Origin: Bacillota bacterium
Lineage (GTDB): Bacteria; Bacillota; Clostridia; Oscillospirales; Acutalibacteraceae
DNA length: 64,000 nucleotides
Assembly (NCBI GenBank): GCA_023391275.1
Contig: JAEWBE010000058.1
Span: 8,782 to 72,781, forward strand
Direction: 5' to 3'
Notes under the pieces: model-generated
What the model was told of the DNA's origin: nothing
The model's database searches: none
Seen by the model: only the letters and a program-made list of their open reading frames with translations
Part shown: positions 26,307-34,809 of the stretch, piece by piece
How the letters are laid out: each line of letters starts with the position of its first letter
Numbering within the stretch: the first letter of the stretch is position 1
Made by a program: the position numbers and the translations under genes

Positions 26307-27616
26307 AGTGTTTTCTCCCTTCGAACGTATTCTTTTTGCCGCTCGCTGGCCTTTTGCCGCGCCTCAGCGTTCCAACTTTCGCTGCGTGAACGATCTTTCC
26401 ATTCGCGGTGTTCTGAATGACCGTCTTTGAAAAGGAATATAAGTTGATTCGGCCCCGGCACCTGTATCTCCGAAATTTGCTCATCGAAAATGGTGGCATC
26501 AAACTGCGGCAATTTTAGCACCTCAGCCGTGAGCGTTAGTAGGCTTTCTTCAGGAATCTGCTTGGTGTGACAGGCTGATTTGCCTTCCTGTAAAAAAGTG
26601 GCGCAGTTCCAATATACTCTGCCGTGGCAGGCCTGCCGCTTATAAAACTTACCACATTTTGTGCATCGAATCATGTGTGTAAGCGGATATCGAGAAGTAG
26701 TCAGCGCTTTGGCAGTAGACTTTTCTTTGCTGATGTCCAGCATTGCCTGCACCTTTTGGAAAGTTTGAGCATCAACAATTGCTTCATGCGTCTCTTCAGC
26801 AAAATACATAGGAAGCTGCCCACTGTTACGTGAAAGAGTCTTGGTTAAATGGTCGACCACATAGCGTTTCTGCAGCAAAGCGTTACCGGCATATTTCTCA
26901 TTTCTGAGCATAACTTTAACACTTCTGGCAGTCCATTTTCCACCAAATAATGTAGGGACGCCTTCCACTTGAAGCCTATGTCCAATTGCCGTTACCCCTT
27001 CCCCATTCATATAATCACGGAAAATTGAGCGCACTATTTCCGCCTCTTTTGGTTCAATCCTCATATTACCGTTTACGCTGCGGTAACCGAACATAAACCG
27101 CCAGTTGGCAGGCTCACCGGCTTGAAACTGCTTCCGTATCCGCCATTTACAGTTTTCGCTGACTGAACGACTTTCCTCCTGCGCAAAAGAAGCGAGGATG
27201 GTAAGCATCAGCTCTCCATCCCCGCTTATAGAGTGTAAATTTTCTTTTTCGAAAAAGACGTCAATATCCAGACTTTTTAGTTCTCGCACTGTTTCCAGCA
27301 ACGTCAGAGTGTTTCTTGCAAAACGCGATATTGACTTTGTGATAACCATATCAACTTTACCCGCCCGACAATCCGAGAGCAATCGCTGGAACTCGGCGCG
27401 GTCATCTTTTGTACCGGTTAAGGCTTCATCGGCATAAGTGCCAATGTATTCCCAGCCTGGATGCTTTTGAATATAATTGCTATAATAACTAACCTGCGCT
27501 GAAAGAGAGTGGAGCATAGCATCTTTGCCGCTGGAAACTCTAGCATAGGCTGCAACTCGCGTTTTCTTTGGTATAGCAAGAACACTGGGATTCAATTTTC
27601 GAATGGTTCGTTCCAT
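26303..27616 (-). CDS. Large serine recombinase 2
   Basis: A 437-residue recombinase with the same order of domains: catalytic serine in VAAYARVSSGKDAM, TKSISRFARNTL, AQEESRSVSEN, recombinase domain (FGYRSVNG to KYAGNALLQKR) and a zinc ribbon (CTKCGKFY ... CHGRVYWNC). It is shorter than its partner at the C-terminus and lacks most of the coiled coil. Tandem recombinases at the end of the lysis module are common in clostridial prophages; whether both are needed for excision is not known here. Confidence 0.92.
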   Translation of the reverse strand: MERTIRKLNPSVLAIPKKTRVAAYARVSSGKDAMLHSLSAQVSYYSNYIQKHPGWEYIGTYADEALTGTKDDRAEFQRLLSDCRAGKVDMVITKSISRFARNTLTLLETVRELKSLDIDVFFEKENLHSISGDGELMLTILASFAQEESRSVSENCKWRIRKQFQAGEPANWRFMFGYRSVNGNMRIEPKEAEIVRSIFRDYMNGEGVTAIGHRLQVEGVPTLFGGKWTARSVKVMLRNEKYAGNALLQKRYVVDHLTKTLSRNSGQLPMYFAEETHEAIVDAQTFQKVQAMLDISKEKSTAKALTTSRYPLTHMIRCTKCGKFYKRQACHGRVYWNCATFLQEGKSACHTKQIPEESLLTLTAEVLKLPQFDATIFDEQISEIQVPGPNQLIFLFKDGHSEHREWKDRSRSESWNAEARQKASERQKEYVRREKTL

Positions 27617-27665
27617 AACGCGCCTCCTTTCGTATGTTGTATGTTACCTCTAAATCGCTATTGTA

Positions 27666-27836
27666 TCAAGCTAAATTAGGACATAAACCTTCCGATATAG
27701 GGTGGTACTTTTTCATAAGTTTTGTATCTATAGCCTTATAATCATTTGCATCAATTACGCCCTTATTGAGCATAGAATTTGCTATTGAAAGGGCCACCCG
27801 GTAACGCTTTTCACGGTCAAACTGCTCGTGTGTCAT
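27666..27836 (-). CDS. Small SHOCT-like protein upstream of the recombinases
   Basis: A 56-residue ORF, MTHEQFDREKRYRVALS at the start, then SMLNKGVIDANDYKAIDTKL, which fits the short C-terminal-type oligomerisation (SHOCT) pattern seen in small proteins preceding tandem serine recombinases. It overlaps the end of the upstream zinc-finger gene by 20 bases. It may be an accessory factor such as a recombination directionality factor, but this is inference from position. Confidence 0.65.
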   Translation of the reverse strand: MTHEQFDREKRYRVALSIANSMLNKGVIDANDYKAIDTKLMKKYHPISEGLCPNLA

Positions 27837-28245
27837 TTTCTATTCTCGCTTTCCCGAAACGGTGAGATATATAACAGGTGTGACTGCAGTACTTTCTGTC
27901 ATCACCATAACTTTCAAATTCATCACCACAAGCGAGACAAGTTCGCCTGCAGACACCATTTTTATTCACTTTATCCCGATTGGCATTCCACCAATGCAGG
28001 CGACATTCATTCGAGCAGAACTGTTTGGGTTTCCGCTTCGGTACGTTATTCAGCGGCTTTCCACATTGCTTGCAAAAGCCGCTGTTGTTGGTATCAATTT
28101 GCTTTATATCAGTTGTTTTCAGATTATTGCGGCTGCAAAAAGTCTTGATTGTACCTTCCGGCACCCCGAGCTTTTTGGCTATCTGTGCATAATTTTCACC
28201 TGCAAGGCGAAGTCTTCTGATGGTGCTTTTTACTTCATTGGTCAT
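27817..28245 (-). CDS. Sigma-like HTH/zinc-finger phage protein
   Basis: A 142-residue protein. Residues 1-50 hold a sigma-70 region-4-like helix-turn-helix (STIRRLRLAGENYAQIAKKL, VPEGTIKTFCSR). The rest has paired cysteines, CKQCGKP, FCSNECRLHWW, CLACGDEF and YCSHTC, consistent with two zinc fingers. ATG at 28245 has GGAGG upstream. Such genes are common between lysis and recombinase genes in clostridial prophages; function unknown. Confidence 0.75.
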   Translation of the reverse strand: MTNEVKSTIRRLRLAGENYAQIAKKLGVPEGTIKTFCSRNNLKTTDIKQIDTNNSGFCKQCGKPLNNVPKRKPKQFCSNECRLHWWNANRDKVNKNGVCRRTCLACGDEFESYGDDRKYCSHTCYISHRFGKARIENDTRAV

Positions 28246-28263
28246 GTTTTCCTCCAAAGATAA

Positions 28264-28290
28264 GAAAAGGAGCAGTCCCGAAGGACTGCC
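28264..28290 (-). terminator. Terminator after the lysis genes
   Basis: On the minus strand GCAGTCC-TTCG-GGACTGC is a hairpin with a stable tetraloop, followed by TCCTTTTC. Confidence 0.75.
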
Positions 28291-28314
28291 CAAAAACTCA
28301 TGATTTCCTTGATA

Positions 28315-28611
28315 TTACTGTGATGTGTCGGATGTCTTTGCGCCTTGAAGCGTCTCAATCAAATCAAAGATATAGTTACTGCCACGGCTGATTAAAATAC
28401 CCGTCAAAACTGTTCCCACAAACGGAATTGTGGAAGTAATACCGAGCAGTGAGAAAATATCCACGTTATATACCAGCGTGACTGTTACGCCCAGTCCGAT
28501 TCCAACGAGCATTTGCCATTGCGGTTTTCCAGCCACAAAAAATGTTTTCAAGTATGTAATCAGGCCTTCGACGATAATTGCCATTAGAGTTAAAGATATA
28601 AATTGTGTCAT
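28315..28611 (-). CDS. Phage holin-like membrane protein
   Basis: A 98-residue protein with two or three hydrophobic helices (LTLMAIIVEGLITYL, LVGIGLGVTVTLVY, GTVLTGILISRG) and a polar tail. Size, topology and its place right after the lysin suggest a holin, which lets the lysin reach the wall. It overlaps the upstream 111-residue gene by four bases. No single motif proves the family. Confidence 0.65.
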   Translation of the reverse strand: MTQFISLTLMAIIVEGLITYLKTFFVAGKPQWQMLVGIGLGVTVTLVYNVDIFSLLGITSTIPFVGTVLTGILISRGSNYIFDLIETLQGAKTSDTSQ

Positions 28612-28943
28612 ATGTTGCCTCTTTCCGCCGGGTCAACCGGCATTTTCTTCATTCTTTCAAATAGCTCTGTGCCTGCCCCATTGCCGCCCAAGGCATGATA
28701 AGGGAGGTACAGACAGTCCATATTTTCAATATCCTTTATGTCTGCAAAGCCTTTTCGTTCGCAGTCCATATAGCATTGATAAATGCGGTCATGAAGCAGT
28801 GCTTTCAGCCCGTCCTCAATTGCATGTTGACGGCCACTTTGTTCTCTCTGGTTACTCCACAGCTTTTTTATAACCCACGATATTCCGCCGGTAACCGCTG
28901 CAAAAACAACCTGCATCCAGTATTTCAATATCCAATCCTTCAT
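28608..28943 (-). CDS. Phage lysis-module protein with N-terminal membrane anchor
   Basis: A 111-residue protein with one N-terminal hydrophobic segment (YWMQVVFAAVTGGISWVI) followed by a charged helical region, HDRIYQCYMDCERKGFADIKDIEN and YHALGGNGAG, a layout seen in small proteins of clostridial phage lysis cassettes. It lies between the lysin and the holin-like gene and may be a holin partner or a spanin-like regulator. Confidence 0.6.
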   Translation of the reverse strand: MKDWILKYWMQVVFAAVTGGISWVIKKLWSNQREQSGRQHAIEDGLKALLHDRIYQCYMDCERKGFADIKDIENMDCLYLPYHALGGNGAGTELFERMKKMPVDPAERGNI

Positions 28944-28955
28944 ATTTCCACTCCA

Positions 28956-29852
28956 TCACTTTATATGAACTACAAACTGCTTCACGCCGTTGACATAGAT
29001 TCCGGCGGCAGAGCCTGATTTTCCAAATCCGACAAGATAGAAGAAACTGTCGTTGCTACTGCGATACCGGGGCAGTAGGGACGCTACTCCCTGAGTGCCG
29101 ATCGCAGCCATCGGGGCCTGCGGAGAAGTCACCTTAAACTGGTAGGCCTGTCCCGGCGCTAGCGAAATGTCGGTTGTGGTATCGCACTTAAAATTGACCG
29201 GCTGGGGTTTTGGGAAGCCATTGTACCCACCCGCGCGGATAATTGTCGTATAATCCTTGAATGCCATGTCCATATCCACCGCCCCGGTGATGCCCGGAAC
29301 CGTACCTGCACTGCTGGTCTGCTGGATGCCGCACGGAAAATCAGGAGTGCCGGAGTAATCCGCCAGCCAGACATCATAGGATTTTATGGTGTTGGCGCTG
29401 AATTTACCCGACCGGATAAAATCGCAGTTGGTATAGAGGTTCACGAACCAACCTTCCTTTTTTATCATATCCAGAAACGTGTGTGCGATGGCGTCGATCA
29501 GGTCATTGCCCGGATTGATTCCTTGTTTCTGCGCGTAGGCGATGCTGTCATACTCGTAGTCAAACGCAACAGGAAAAGTCAGTTTACCCTTATACGGCGC
29601 GAGGACTTGGCTGAAAATGGTGGCTTCCTTTGCCGCATCCGTCACCGCCACAGCGTAACTGAACCAATATGCACCCACCGCGAGTTTACGGGAAAGCGCC
29701 CCTTTTACGTTTTCATCGAACTTCGGGTCTTTCTGTGAAATATCATTTCCGTACCCGGCCCGGACAAGAACGAAGTCGATACCGCTTACCTTCCTCCAGT
29801 TGATTGTGCCTTGAAATTTGCTGACGTCAATGCCTTTTAGTTGTGCCATCAT
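28956..29852 (-). CDS. Phage endolysin, glycoside hydrolase family 25 lysozyme
   Basis: A 298-residue muramidase. The GH25 start KGIDVSKFQGTINW, VRAGYGND, the catalytic acids in FPVAFDYEYDS and WLADYSGTP define the fold; it cleaves the bond between N-acetylmuramic acid and N-acetylglucosamine. About the last 80 residues form a separate C-terminal domain, probably wall-binding. The ATG at 29852 is chosen because GGGG lies six bases upstream; earlier in-frame starts overlap the fibre gene. Confidence 0.92.
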   Translation of the reverse strand: MMAQLKGIDVSKFQGTINWRKVSGIDFVLVRAGYGNDISQKDPKFDENVKGALSRKLAVGAYWFSYAVAVTDAAKEATIFSQVLAPYKGKLTFPVAFDYEYDSIAYAQKQGINPGNDLIDAIAHTFLDMIKKEGWFVNLYTNCDFIRSGKFSANTIKSYDVWLADYSGTPDFPCGIQQTSSAGTVPGITGAVDMDMAFKDYTTIIRAGGYNGFPKPQPVNFKCDTTTDISLAPGQAYQFKVTSPQAPMAAIGTQGVASLLPRYRSSNDSFFYLVGFGKSGSAAGIYVNGVKQFVVHIK

Positions 29853-29869
29853 TTCGTACCCCTTTTTCA

Positions 29870-31573
29870 TTAATATATAGCAATCCATTGGATTCCCCAG
29901 TTCACTCCCGAAGAGGTGACCGCGTTTGTGATTTTCACCGTGAATCCGGTAGTGCTTACACTCTTTAAAATGCAGTAACCAAATCCGTTTGAGTTAAAAG
30001 CAGTTGTAACAACCGGTGTCGATGGGAGCGTTGTGCCGAAGCTAACATTGATATCCGCTGAATAATAGATCGAGCCATAGGCCGTCTGCGTAGCAGCCGT
30101 ACCACTTGCTGAACCTTTGAGAATGTGCAGCCCACCCACGGTGTCGGCGTTCGGATGGTAGCCGTCGCTGTATGCTTTGGAGCCGGAGATATACACGTCG
30201 CCGCCTACGTCCAGAGCCCCGTTCTCCGGGATTTTGTTGATGCCGATCTTCCCGTCACGAATTGAAAAAACCGGCTTTGCCGTAGGCAGCAAGGCCGGCT
30301 GTATGGTTGCGGTATAGTAATCCGAAGCGACAATCTCAAAGTTGAATGAAGTACCAATATCAAAGTTCCCAATGTTCGCATTAAAAGAAAAGCTGCCGCC
30401 GTTCATAGACGGCGTTATTGAAAAGTAGCTGCTCCATGTTCCCGAAGTGGTAGCCTTGTACCGATATTTTAAAGAATACTGACCTTTTGTCACCATGATA
30501 CTAGCGAAAGTTCCGGCACAAACAAGTACCGTACCCGCCTCGATATTGTTAACCCGGTTCAACGTAGCAGAAGAAATAGCAGGCACAGCATAGGGGATAG
30601 TTGTGAGATACACACTTTGCTGAGAGCTGTTCCCCCTGCTGTCTATCACTGTGATTGTCAGGTTATCATTGTTCAATACCGTGCCGAAACTAATTACGTT
30701 AGAACTGCTTGTAATGGTTTTTGAGCCATACTGGGCTTTGTAGGTGGAAATGGCAGCGTAATTTTTTGCCGCAGCGCCGTTTACCGTAACCCGAATGTTG
30801 GACTTTGTCTGGACAATTTGCGAAGAATTGCCTGTCAGGGAAACTGTAGCGGAATCTGTGTCCAAATAAGTAAAGTTCGTAAATGTCGGATTGCTATTGG
30901 CAACTCGCGCTGTAAAAGTGAGTTCCGTATATCCAACTACCGAATCATCAGCCGCATAGGTAATCAGCCGAAGTGTACCAGTCCCGGAGTTTAAATTCGG
31001 TATCTGCTGGTACATCGAAGCAGCCCAAGATGAAGTATCCCAATAGTAGCTGTCCGTGATGCCATAACACAGCGTTGTAGAATAGCCACCGAAATACAGA
31101 TTTATTGCATGCGTAAACGTATTGCTTTTCCGGTTCGTGTAAATGCTGAATCCGTCTCCAATGTTGAAATCGTTGGTTGTTGCCGTGATCTGGCTTTTCC
31201 GTGGAATTGTTGTAAGCGTGATATTCTGTGAAACGCTGAGGTTTTCCAACTTGCTTGAAATGCTGGAATTGAAGAATCCAGTAATGTTGCAGATCTGTGT
31301 TCCATCATCATTATGCACCACGGTCGCCGTACAGGTGCTTCCGATTTTGACCCAACTGGAACCAATCGTAAAACCGGACGTGTACGTCATAGCTCGGCTG
31401 CCGTTTATATTAATGTAGGCAGTGCAGCTACTGTCAGTGGATGGCCCGTAGCTGTCACGGTGAACGTAAAGTTCTGCGGAAATGGTTGAGGTATTCGCTG
31501 CAATATTCTGTGTGTAGGAATAGACCACTTTTACCTGAGAGCCATTTGAAAGCGCGCTTATGATTTCTGCCAT
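29870..31573 (-). CDS. Phage minor structural protein (DUF859-like)
   Basis: A 567-residue tail-tip or fibre protein, rich in Ser, Thr, Asn and Tyr. It begins AEIISALSNGSQVKVVYSYTQ, a pattern seen in DUF859-type minor structural proteins, and ends in a region resembling receptor-binding or collar repeats (DGYHPNADTVGGLH). It follows the tail-spike gene and precedes the lysin, as expected for the host-recognition part of the tail. Confidence 0.8.
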   Translation of the reverse strand: MAEIISALSNGSQVKVVYSYTQNIAANTSTISAELYVHRDSYGPSTDSSCTAYININGSRAMTYTSGFTIGSSWVKIGSTCTATVVHNDDGTQICNITGFFNSSISSKLENLSVSQNITLTTIPRKSQITATTNDFNIGDGFSIYTNRKSNTFTHAINLYFGGYSTTLCYGITDSYYWDTSSWAASMYQQIPNLNSGTGTLRLITYAADDSVVGYTELTFTARVANSNPTFTNFTYLDTDSATVSLTGNSSQIVQTKSNIRVTVNGAAAKNYAAISTYKAQYGSKTITSSSNVISFGTVLNNDNLTITVIDSRGNSSQQSVYLTTIPYAVPAISSATLNRVNNIEAGTVLVCAGTFASIMVTKGQYSLKYRYKATTSGTWSSYFSITPSMNGGSFSFNANIGNFDIGTSFNFEIVASDYYTATIQPALLPTAKPVFSIRDGKIGINKIPENGALDVGGDVYISGSKAYSDGYHPNADTVGGLHILKGSASGTAATQTAYGSIYYSADINVSFGTTLPSTPVVTTAFNSNGFGYCILKSVSTTGFTVKITNAVTSSGVNWGIQWIAIY

Positions 31574-31588
31574 GCAATTTCTCCTTCC

Positions 31589-34099
31589 TTATACAATTAC
31601 AAAATCGACACCCAAACCTGAGCGAACGATTTCTTTGACATTGCCAACCGTAAGGTCGTCCTCAATAATTGTTTTTTGAAGCCGGGTGCCGTCCGGCGCA
31701 ACATTGATGCGGAGATCATCGCCGCGCCAGATTTCAAACGATGCGGTTGAGATATGCGCTTTCATATCAGTTGTGTTGCTGCCAATCGTCAGGCCGGTAC
31801 TGTCCGCGATAAAGTTTGTTGTGTAAAGTTCTTCATCGGACTGAACCCATGGCGCGATATTTTTGCCTTCCGATACGATCATGTCAGAAACCAGCGCATC
31901 CGCTGATACAGAAAATTTTAGAGTGCAGACGGTATCCAGTGAGGTAAAGTCAAATGTTACATAAGTCCAATCCGTTCCGGTATTTGCGTTATCGTACAAA
32001 ACGGATTCAGTGTTGTTTTGCGTAATCCCGACCGACACATGCCCGCCGGATGATGTGCTTTTGTAAAGCAACGATACCGTGTGCGGTGTGTTGAATTTCA
32101 GAGAAAAGGTTTGAAATATTGTACTCGCAGTATTAAGTTCAAAAGCAGAATTACTTACTGTATTATCCGAAGTATCGGTGTTCATAACCGTGGCCACTGT
32201 TCCTGTGATATTCCAAAACGTCAGTCCATTTTTACCCGCCGAGTTTTTCAGCAGATTGCGGTATCCGGTCTGGCTGACTGAAAGCGTGATGCTATCCAAT
32301 CCTTGCTCTATGGTTGTAATCTGTGTGTTTACGTCTGCAAGTTTGGAATCATTGTCGGAAACAAACGCATCGAATGTGCTGCCCTCCACTCTTGATAAAA
32401 TCTCGGAAGAATGCTGTTCAATGGTTGACTCGGTGTTGGAAAGCCGGAGCGCAATGCCGTCCTCTTCATTTGAAATCTGATTATCGATGCTGGAAACCGA
32501 AGTTTTGAGACCGTTGATATCGGTTTGAACGGTCGTGAGCGTAGAATTGATCGTAGTGATTTCGCCTGAGTTTGTGTCCACACCGTTTTGTGCGGTATCA
32601 GCCAGCGCCTGAAGTTTTGCTGTAATTGCCTGAACCAGTGCATTTCTGACAGTATAATAATCCGCAAATTTCTGTCGGTACTCGATACCGCTAATATTGG
32701 TCGTCAGATTAAGGTGATCTGAGTCCAGCCAATCTGGGATACCCGTGGTGTAAAGTGCGCCGTCATTGAGATAATTTGATAAAAGTTGCAAACCACTGTC
32801 ATAGGAATTCAATTCTGTGGTAATAGAAAGTGCAGCCGCCTGAGTATGGAGAGAATCTCTTTCATTATGAAAACTGCTCCATTCCCGCAAGACTATGCGC
32901 TTTTCAACCGGCGTTAACTTATCGTCGTTATTCAGATCAACTGCTATGCCTGCTGCCGCATCGATTTTTTGGCTGGTAACCACAATTTCCTGCTGGATAC
33001 TGTCAATCTTTTGTGATGTGGAATTAATGGAGTTTACCACGGAGATACGCTTTTCCCCGATTGTCAGCGTTTCATAACGGTCAGTCAGGCAATTGTACGA
33101 AACTGCACAAACCCGGAGTTTTACGTTGATGTCAAAAGGGGAATACTCGACTGTCACATCGTCGCCCAAACCCACGGTCAGCAGAGATTTATATTTCTCA
33201 TACTGTTTGATATCTTTCCAGTCTAAAAAATTTAAGGAAAGTGATAGCTTCGGAATGTCTGCTCCTGCAAAATATCGGTCACTTATATACAGCCGCATAG
33301 CCGCGAAACAGGAATCCTCCGTCGGATACGGAATCCCGCCATCAATTTCTTCTCCGACTTTAAAACTGGTATCCTCCACCGAAATAATCGGGAAGGGGTA
33401 ATTATTGATATATAGACTATCGATGTATTGTTCAGGTAATCGCAGGAGCTTATTGTTTTCGGTCGCAGTCGGCATAATGCGCGTAACTACCTCGGAACTG
33501 TCCTCATTGAACTCCAATCCGGCCAAATTTTTACCGTAAGCAATTCGGACTCCGTTGTCAGCGCCAAGTCGGGTGTTGATTGCAATACTGAAATTGTTTC
33601 TGACGATCTCACCGCCCCAACGATTGATGAACGAGTCGTCGGTGTCACCCAGAAAAGCCTGAACCGGTGATTTCCGAATATAGTATGCTGTGGAGGTGTG
33701 CGTGATGTCGCTGGAAAAAGTAAAAGGTGTCAGGTACTGGCATCCGCTTAAAATCTGCTGCCCGGCTTCCAATCCAGTTTTGTCTGTCGGTCTTACATCT
33801 TCCACCAGATTTGCAAGGAGATCATAAAAAATGTGCCGCGCGTTTACCTTGATCGTACCGTCAGCTGCGCTTTTTACTACCCGGTAGATACGGAACGCCT
33901 GAATTCCACGGTGGGTATTCGCTCGGATGATGTTATTTTTCTGCAGGCGTTTCCATTTACCGAAAATGTCAATTGGGTGAGAAAGTTCCAGTTCAAACGC
34001 TCCGTTGATTTCTTCCGTAACAACACAAGAGCCGGGGGCAATTGCCCCCAGCCCGTCGTTATTATATTCTATTGTTTTGGAATCATAAACCAGAACCAT
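31589..34099 (-). CDS. Phage tail-associated lysin/spike protein (prophage endopeptidase tail family)
   Basis: An 836-residue structural protein. The N-terminal half resembles siphophage Tal/gp44-type baseplate hub proteins (VTEEINGAFELELSHP), which bind the distal tail protein and plug the tail tube. The central part has coiled-coil stretches (INSTLTTVQTDINGLKTS) and the C-terminal part has beta-rich sequence like carbohydrate-binding modules. The start at 34099 overlaps the stop of the Dit gene (TAATG). Confidence 0.85.
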   Translation of the reverse strand: MVLVYDSKTIEYNNDGLGAIAPGSCVVTEEINGAFELELSHPIDIFGKWKRLQKNNIIRANTHRGIQAFRIYRVVKSAADGTIKVNARHIFYDLLANLVEDVRPTDKTGLEAGQQILSGCQYLTPFTFSSDITHTSTAYYIRKSPVQAFLGDTDDSFINRWGGEIVRNNFSIAINTRLGADNGVRIAYGKNLAGLEFNEDSSEVVTRIMPTATENNKLLRLPEQYIDSLYINNYPFPIISVEDTSFKVGEEIDGGIPYPTEDSCFAAMRLYISDRYFAGADIPKLSLSLNFLDWKDIKQYEKYKSLLTVGLGDDVTVEYSPFDINVKLRVCAVSYNCLTDRYETLTIGEKRISVVNSINSTSQKIDSIQQEIVVTSQKIDAAAGIAVDLNNDDKLTPVEKRIVLREWSSFHNERDSLHTQAAALSITTELNSYDSGLQLLSNYLNDGALYTTGIPDWLDSDHLNLTTNISGIEYRQKFADYYTVRNALVQAITAKLQALADTAQNGVDTNSGEITTINSTLTTVQTDINGLKTSVSSIDNQISNEEDGIALRLSNTESTIEQHSSEILSRVEGSTFDAFVSDNDSKLADVNTQITTIEQGLDSITLSVSQTGYRNLLKNSAGKNGLTFWNITGTVATVMNTDTSDNTVSNSAFELNTASTIFQTFSLKFNTPHTVSLLYKSTSSGGHVSVGITQNNTESVLYDNANTGTDWTYVTFDFTSLDTVCTLKFSVSADALVSDMIVSEGKNIAPWVQSDEELYTTNFIADSTGLTIGSNTTDMKAHISTASFEIWRGDDLRINVAPDGTRLQKTIIEDDLTVGNVKEIVRSGLGVDFVIV

Positions 34100-34809
34100 T
34101 ACAACCACCGCCAGTTCGGAGTAATTTCAAGGGATGTGATGCCGCCGGAAAAGGAAATTGTGTTCTCACCCGGCAGGAGCACCGGGTAATCCCCAGTCTT
34201 GGTGAAATTTTTGCTAACGAGCGACGTACCGGTGTCTTTATACGTTTCCTGAACCGTGGAATCAAGCGTCACCGTGTCGTCTATGTCGCTGAGGAACACA
34301 CTCTGACCGTTCACTGTAAGACTGCCAGAACCAGAGCCGGTTACCTTTATATTAGGAAGGGATTTCACCGTTCCGGGATTGGTAAGTGTTGTGCTTTCGA
34401 TGACCATAATGGGCGTATTGTCCGTTGCATATTGAAACGGCTGGCAGTTGAACAGGATGACAAAATGAGATGTAATCTTCAAGACTATCTCAAAATCGAT
34501 GTTGTTTACTACCTGAGCGATGTATTTTTGGTCAGGCTGGTAGCTGAAAATCAAATCACTTTCACCTGCGTTCAGGAGCCAACTTTTGATGCTGCTGATT
34601 TTTGAGTACGGGTTTCCTATAAGTGAACATTCTACGGAAAGAGTGATATCCTCATAGGTTCCTTCATCCCGCCGCAGACTGGAATCCCTGCCGGGCACTT
34701 CAATATATGAAACGCGACGCTTGGGTGACGGAAGATTCGGGCGCTTTTCAATATAGATGCCAAAATTCTGAAAGCTGTCTTTTCCATTAAATATGAAACT
34801 TAGCATCAT
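34099..34809 (-). CDS. Distal tail protein (Dit)
   Basis: A 236-residue protein. FNGKDSFQNFGIYIEKRPNL and YIEVPGRDSSLRRDEGTYED are the classic Dit N-terminus, and the C-terminal region is the galectin-like domain. Dit forms the hexameric ring linking tail tube and baseplate. It lies between tape measure and hub, its usual place. Confidence 0.9.
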   Translation of the reverse strand: MMLSFIFNGKDSFQNFGIYIEKRPNLPSPKRRVSYIEVPGRDSSLRRDEGTYEDITLSVECSLIGNPYSKISSIKSWLLNAGESDLIFSYQPDQKYIAQVVNNIDFEIVLKITSHFVILFNCQPFQYATDNTPIMVIESTTLTNPGTVKSLPNIKVTGSGSGSLTVNGQSVFLSDIDDTVTLDSTVQETYKDTGTSLVSKNFTKTGDYPVLLPGENTISFSGGITSLEITPNWRWL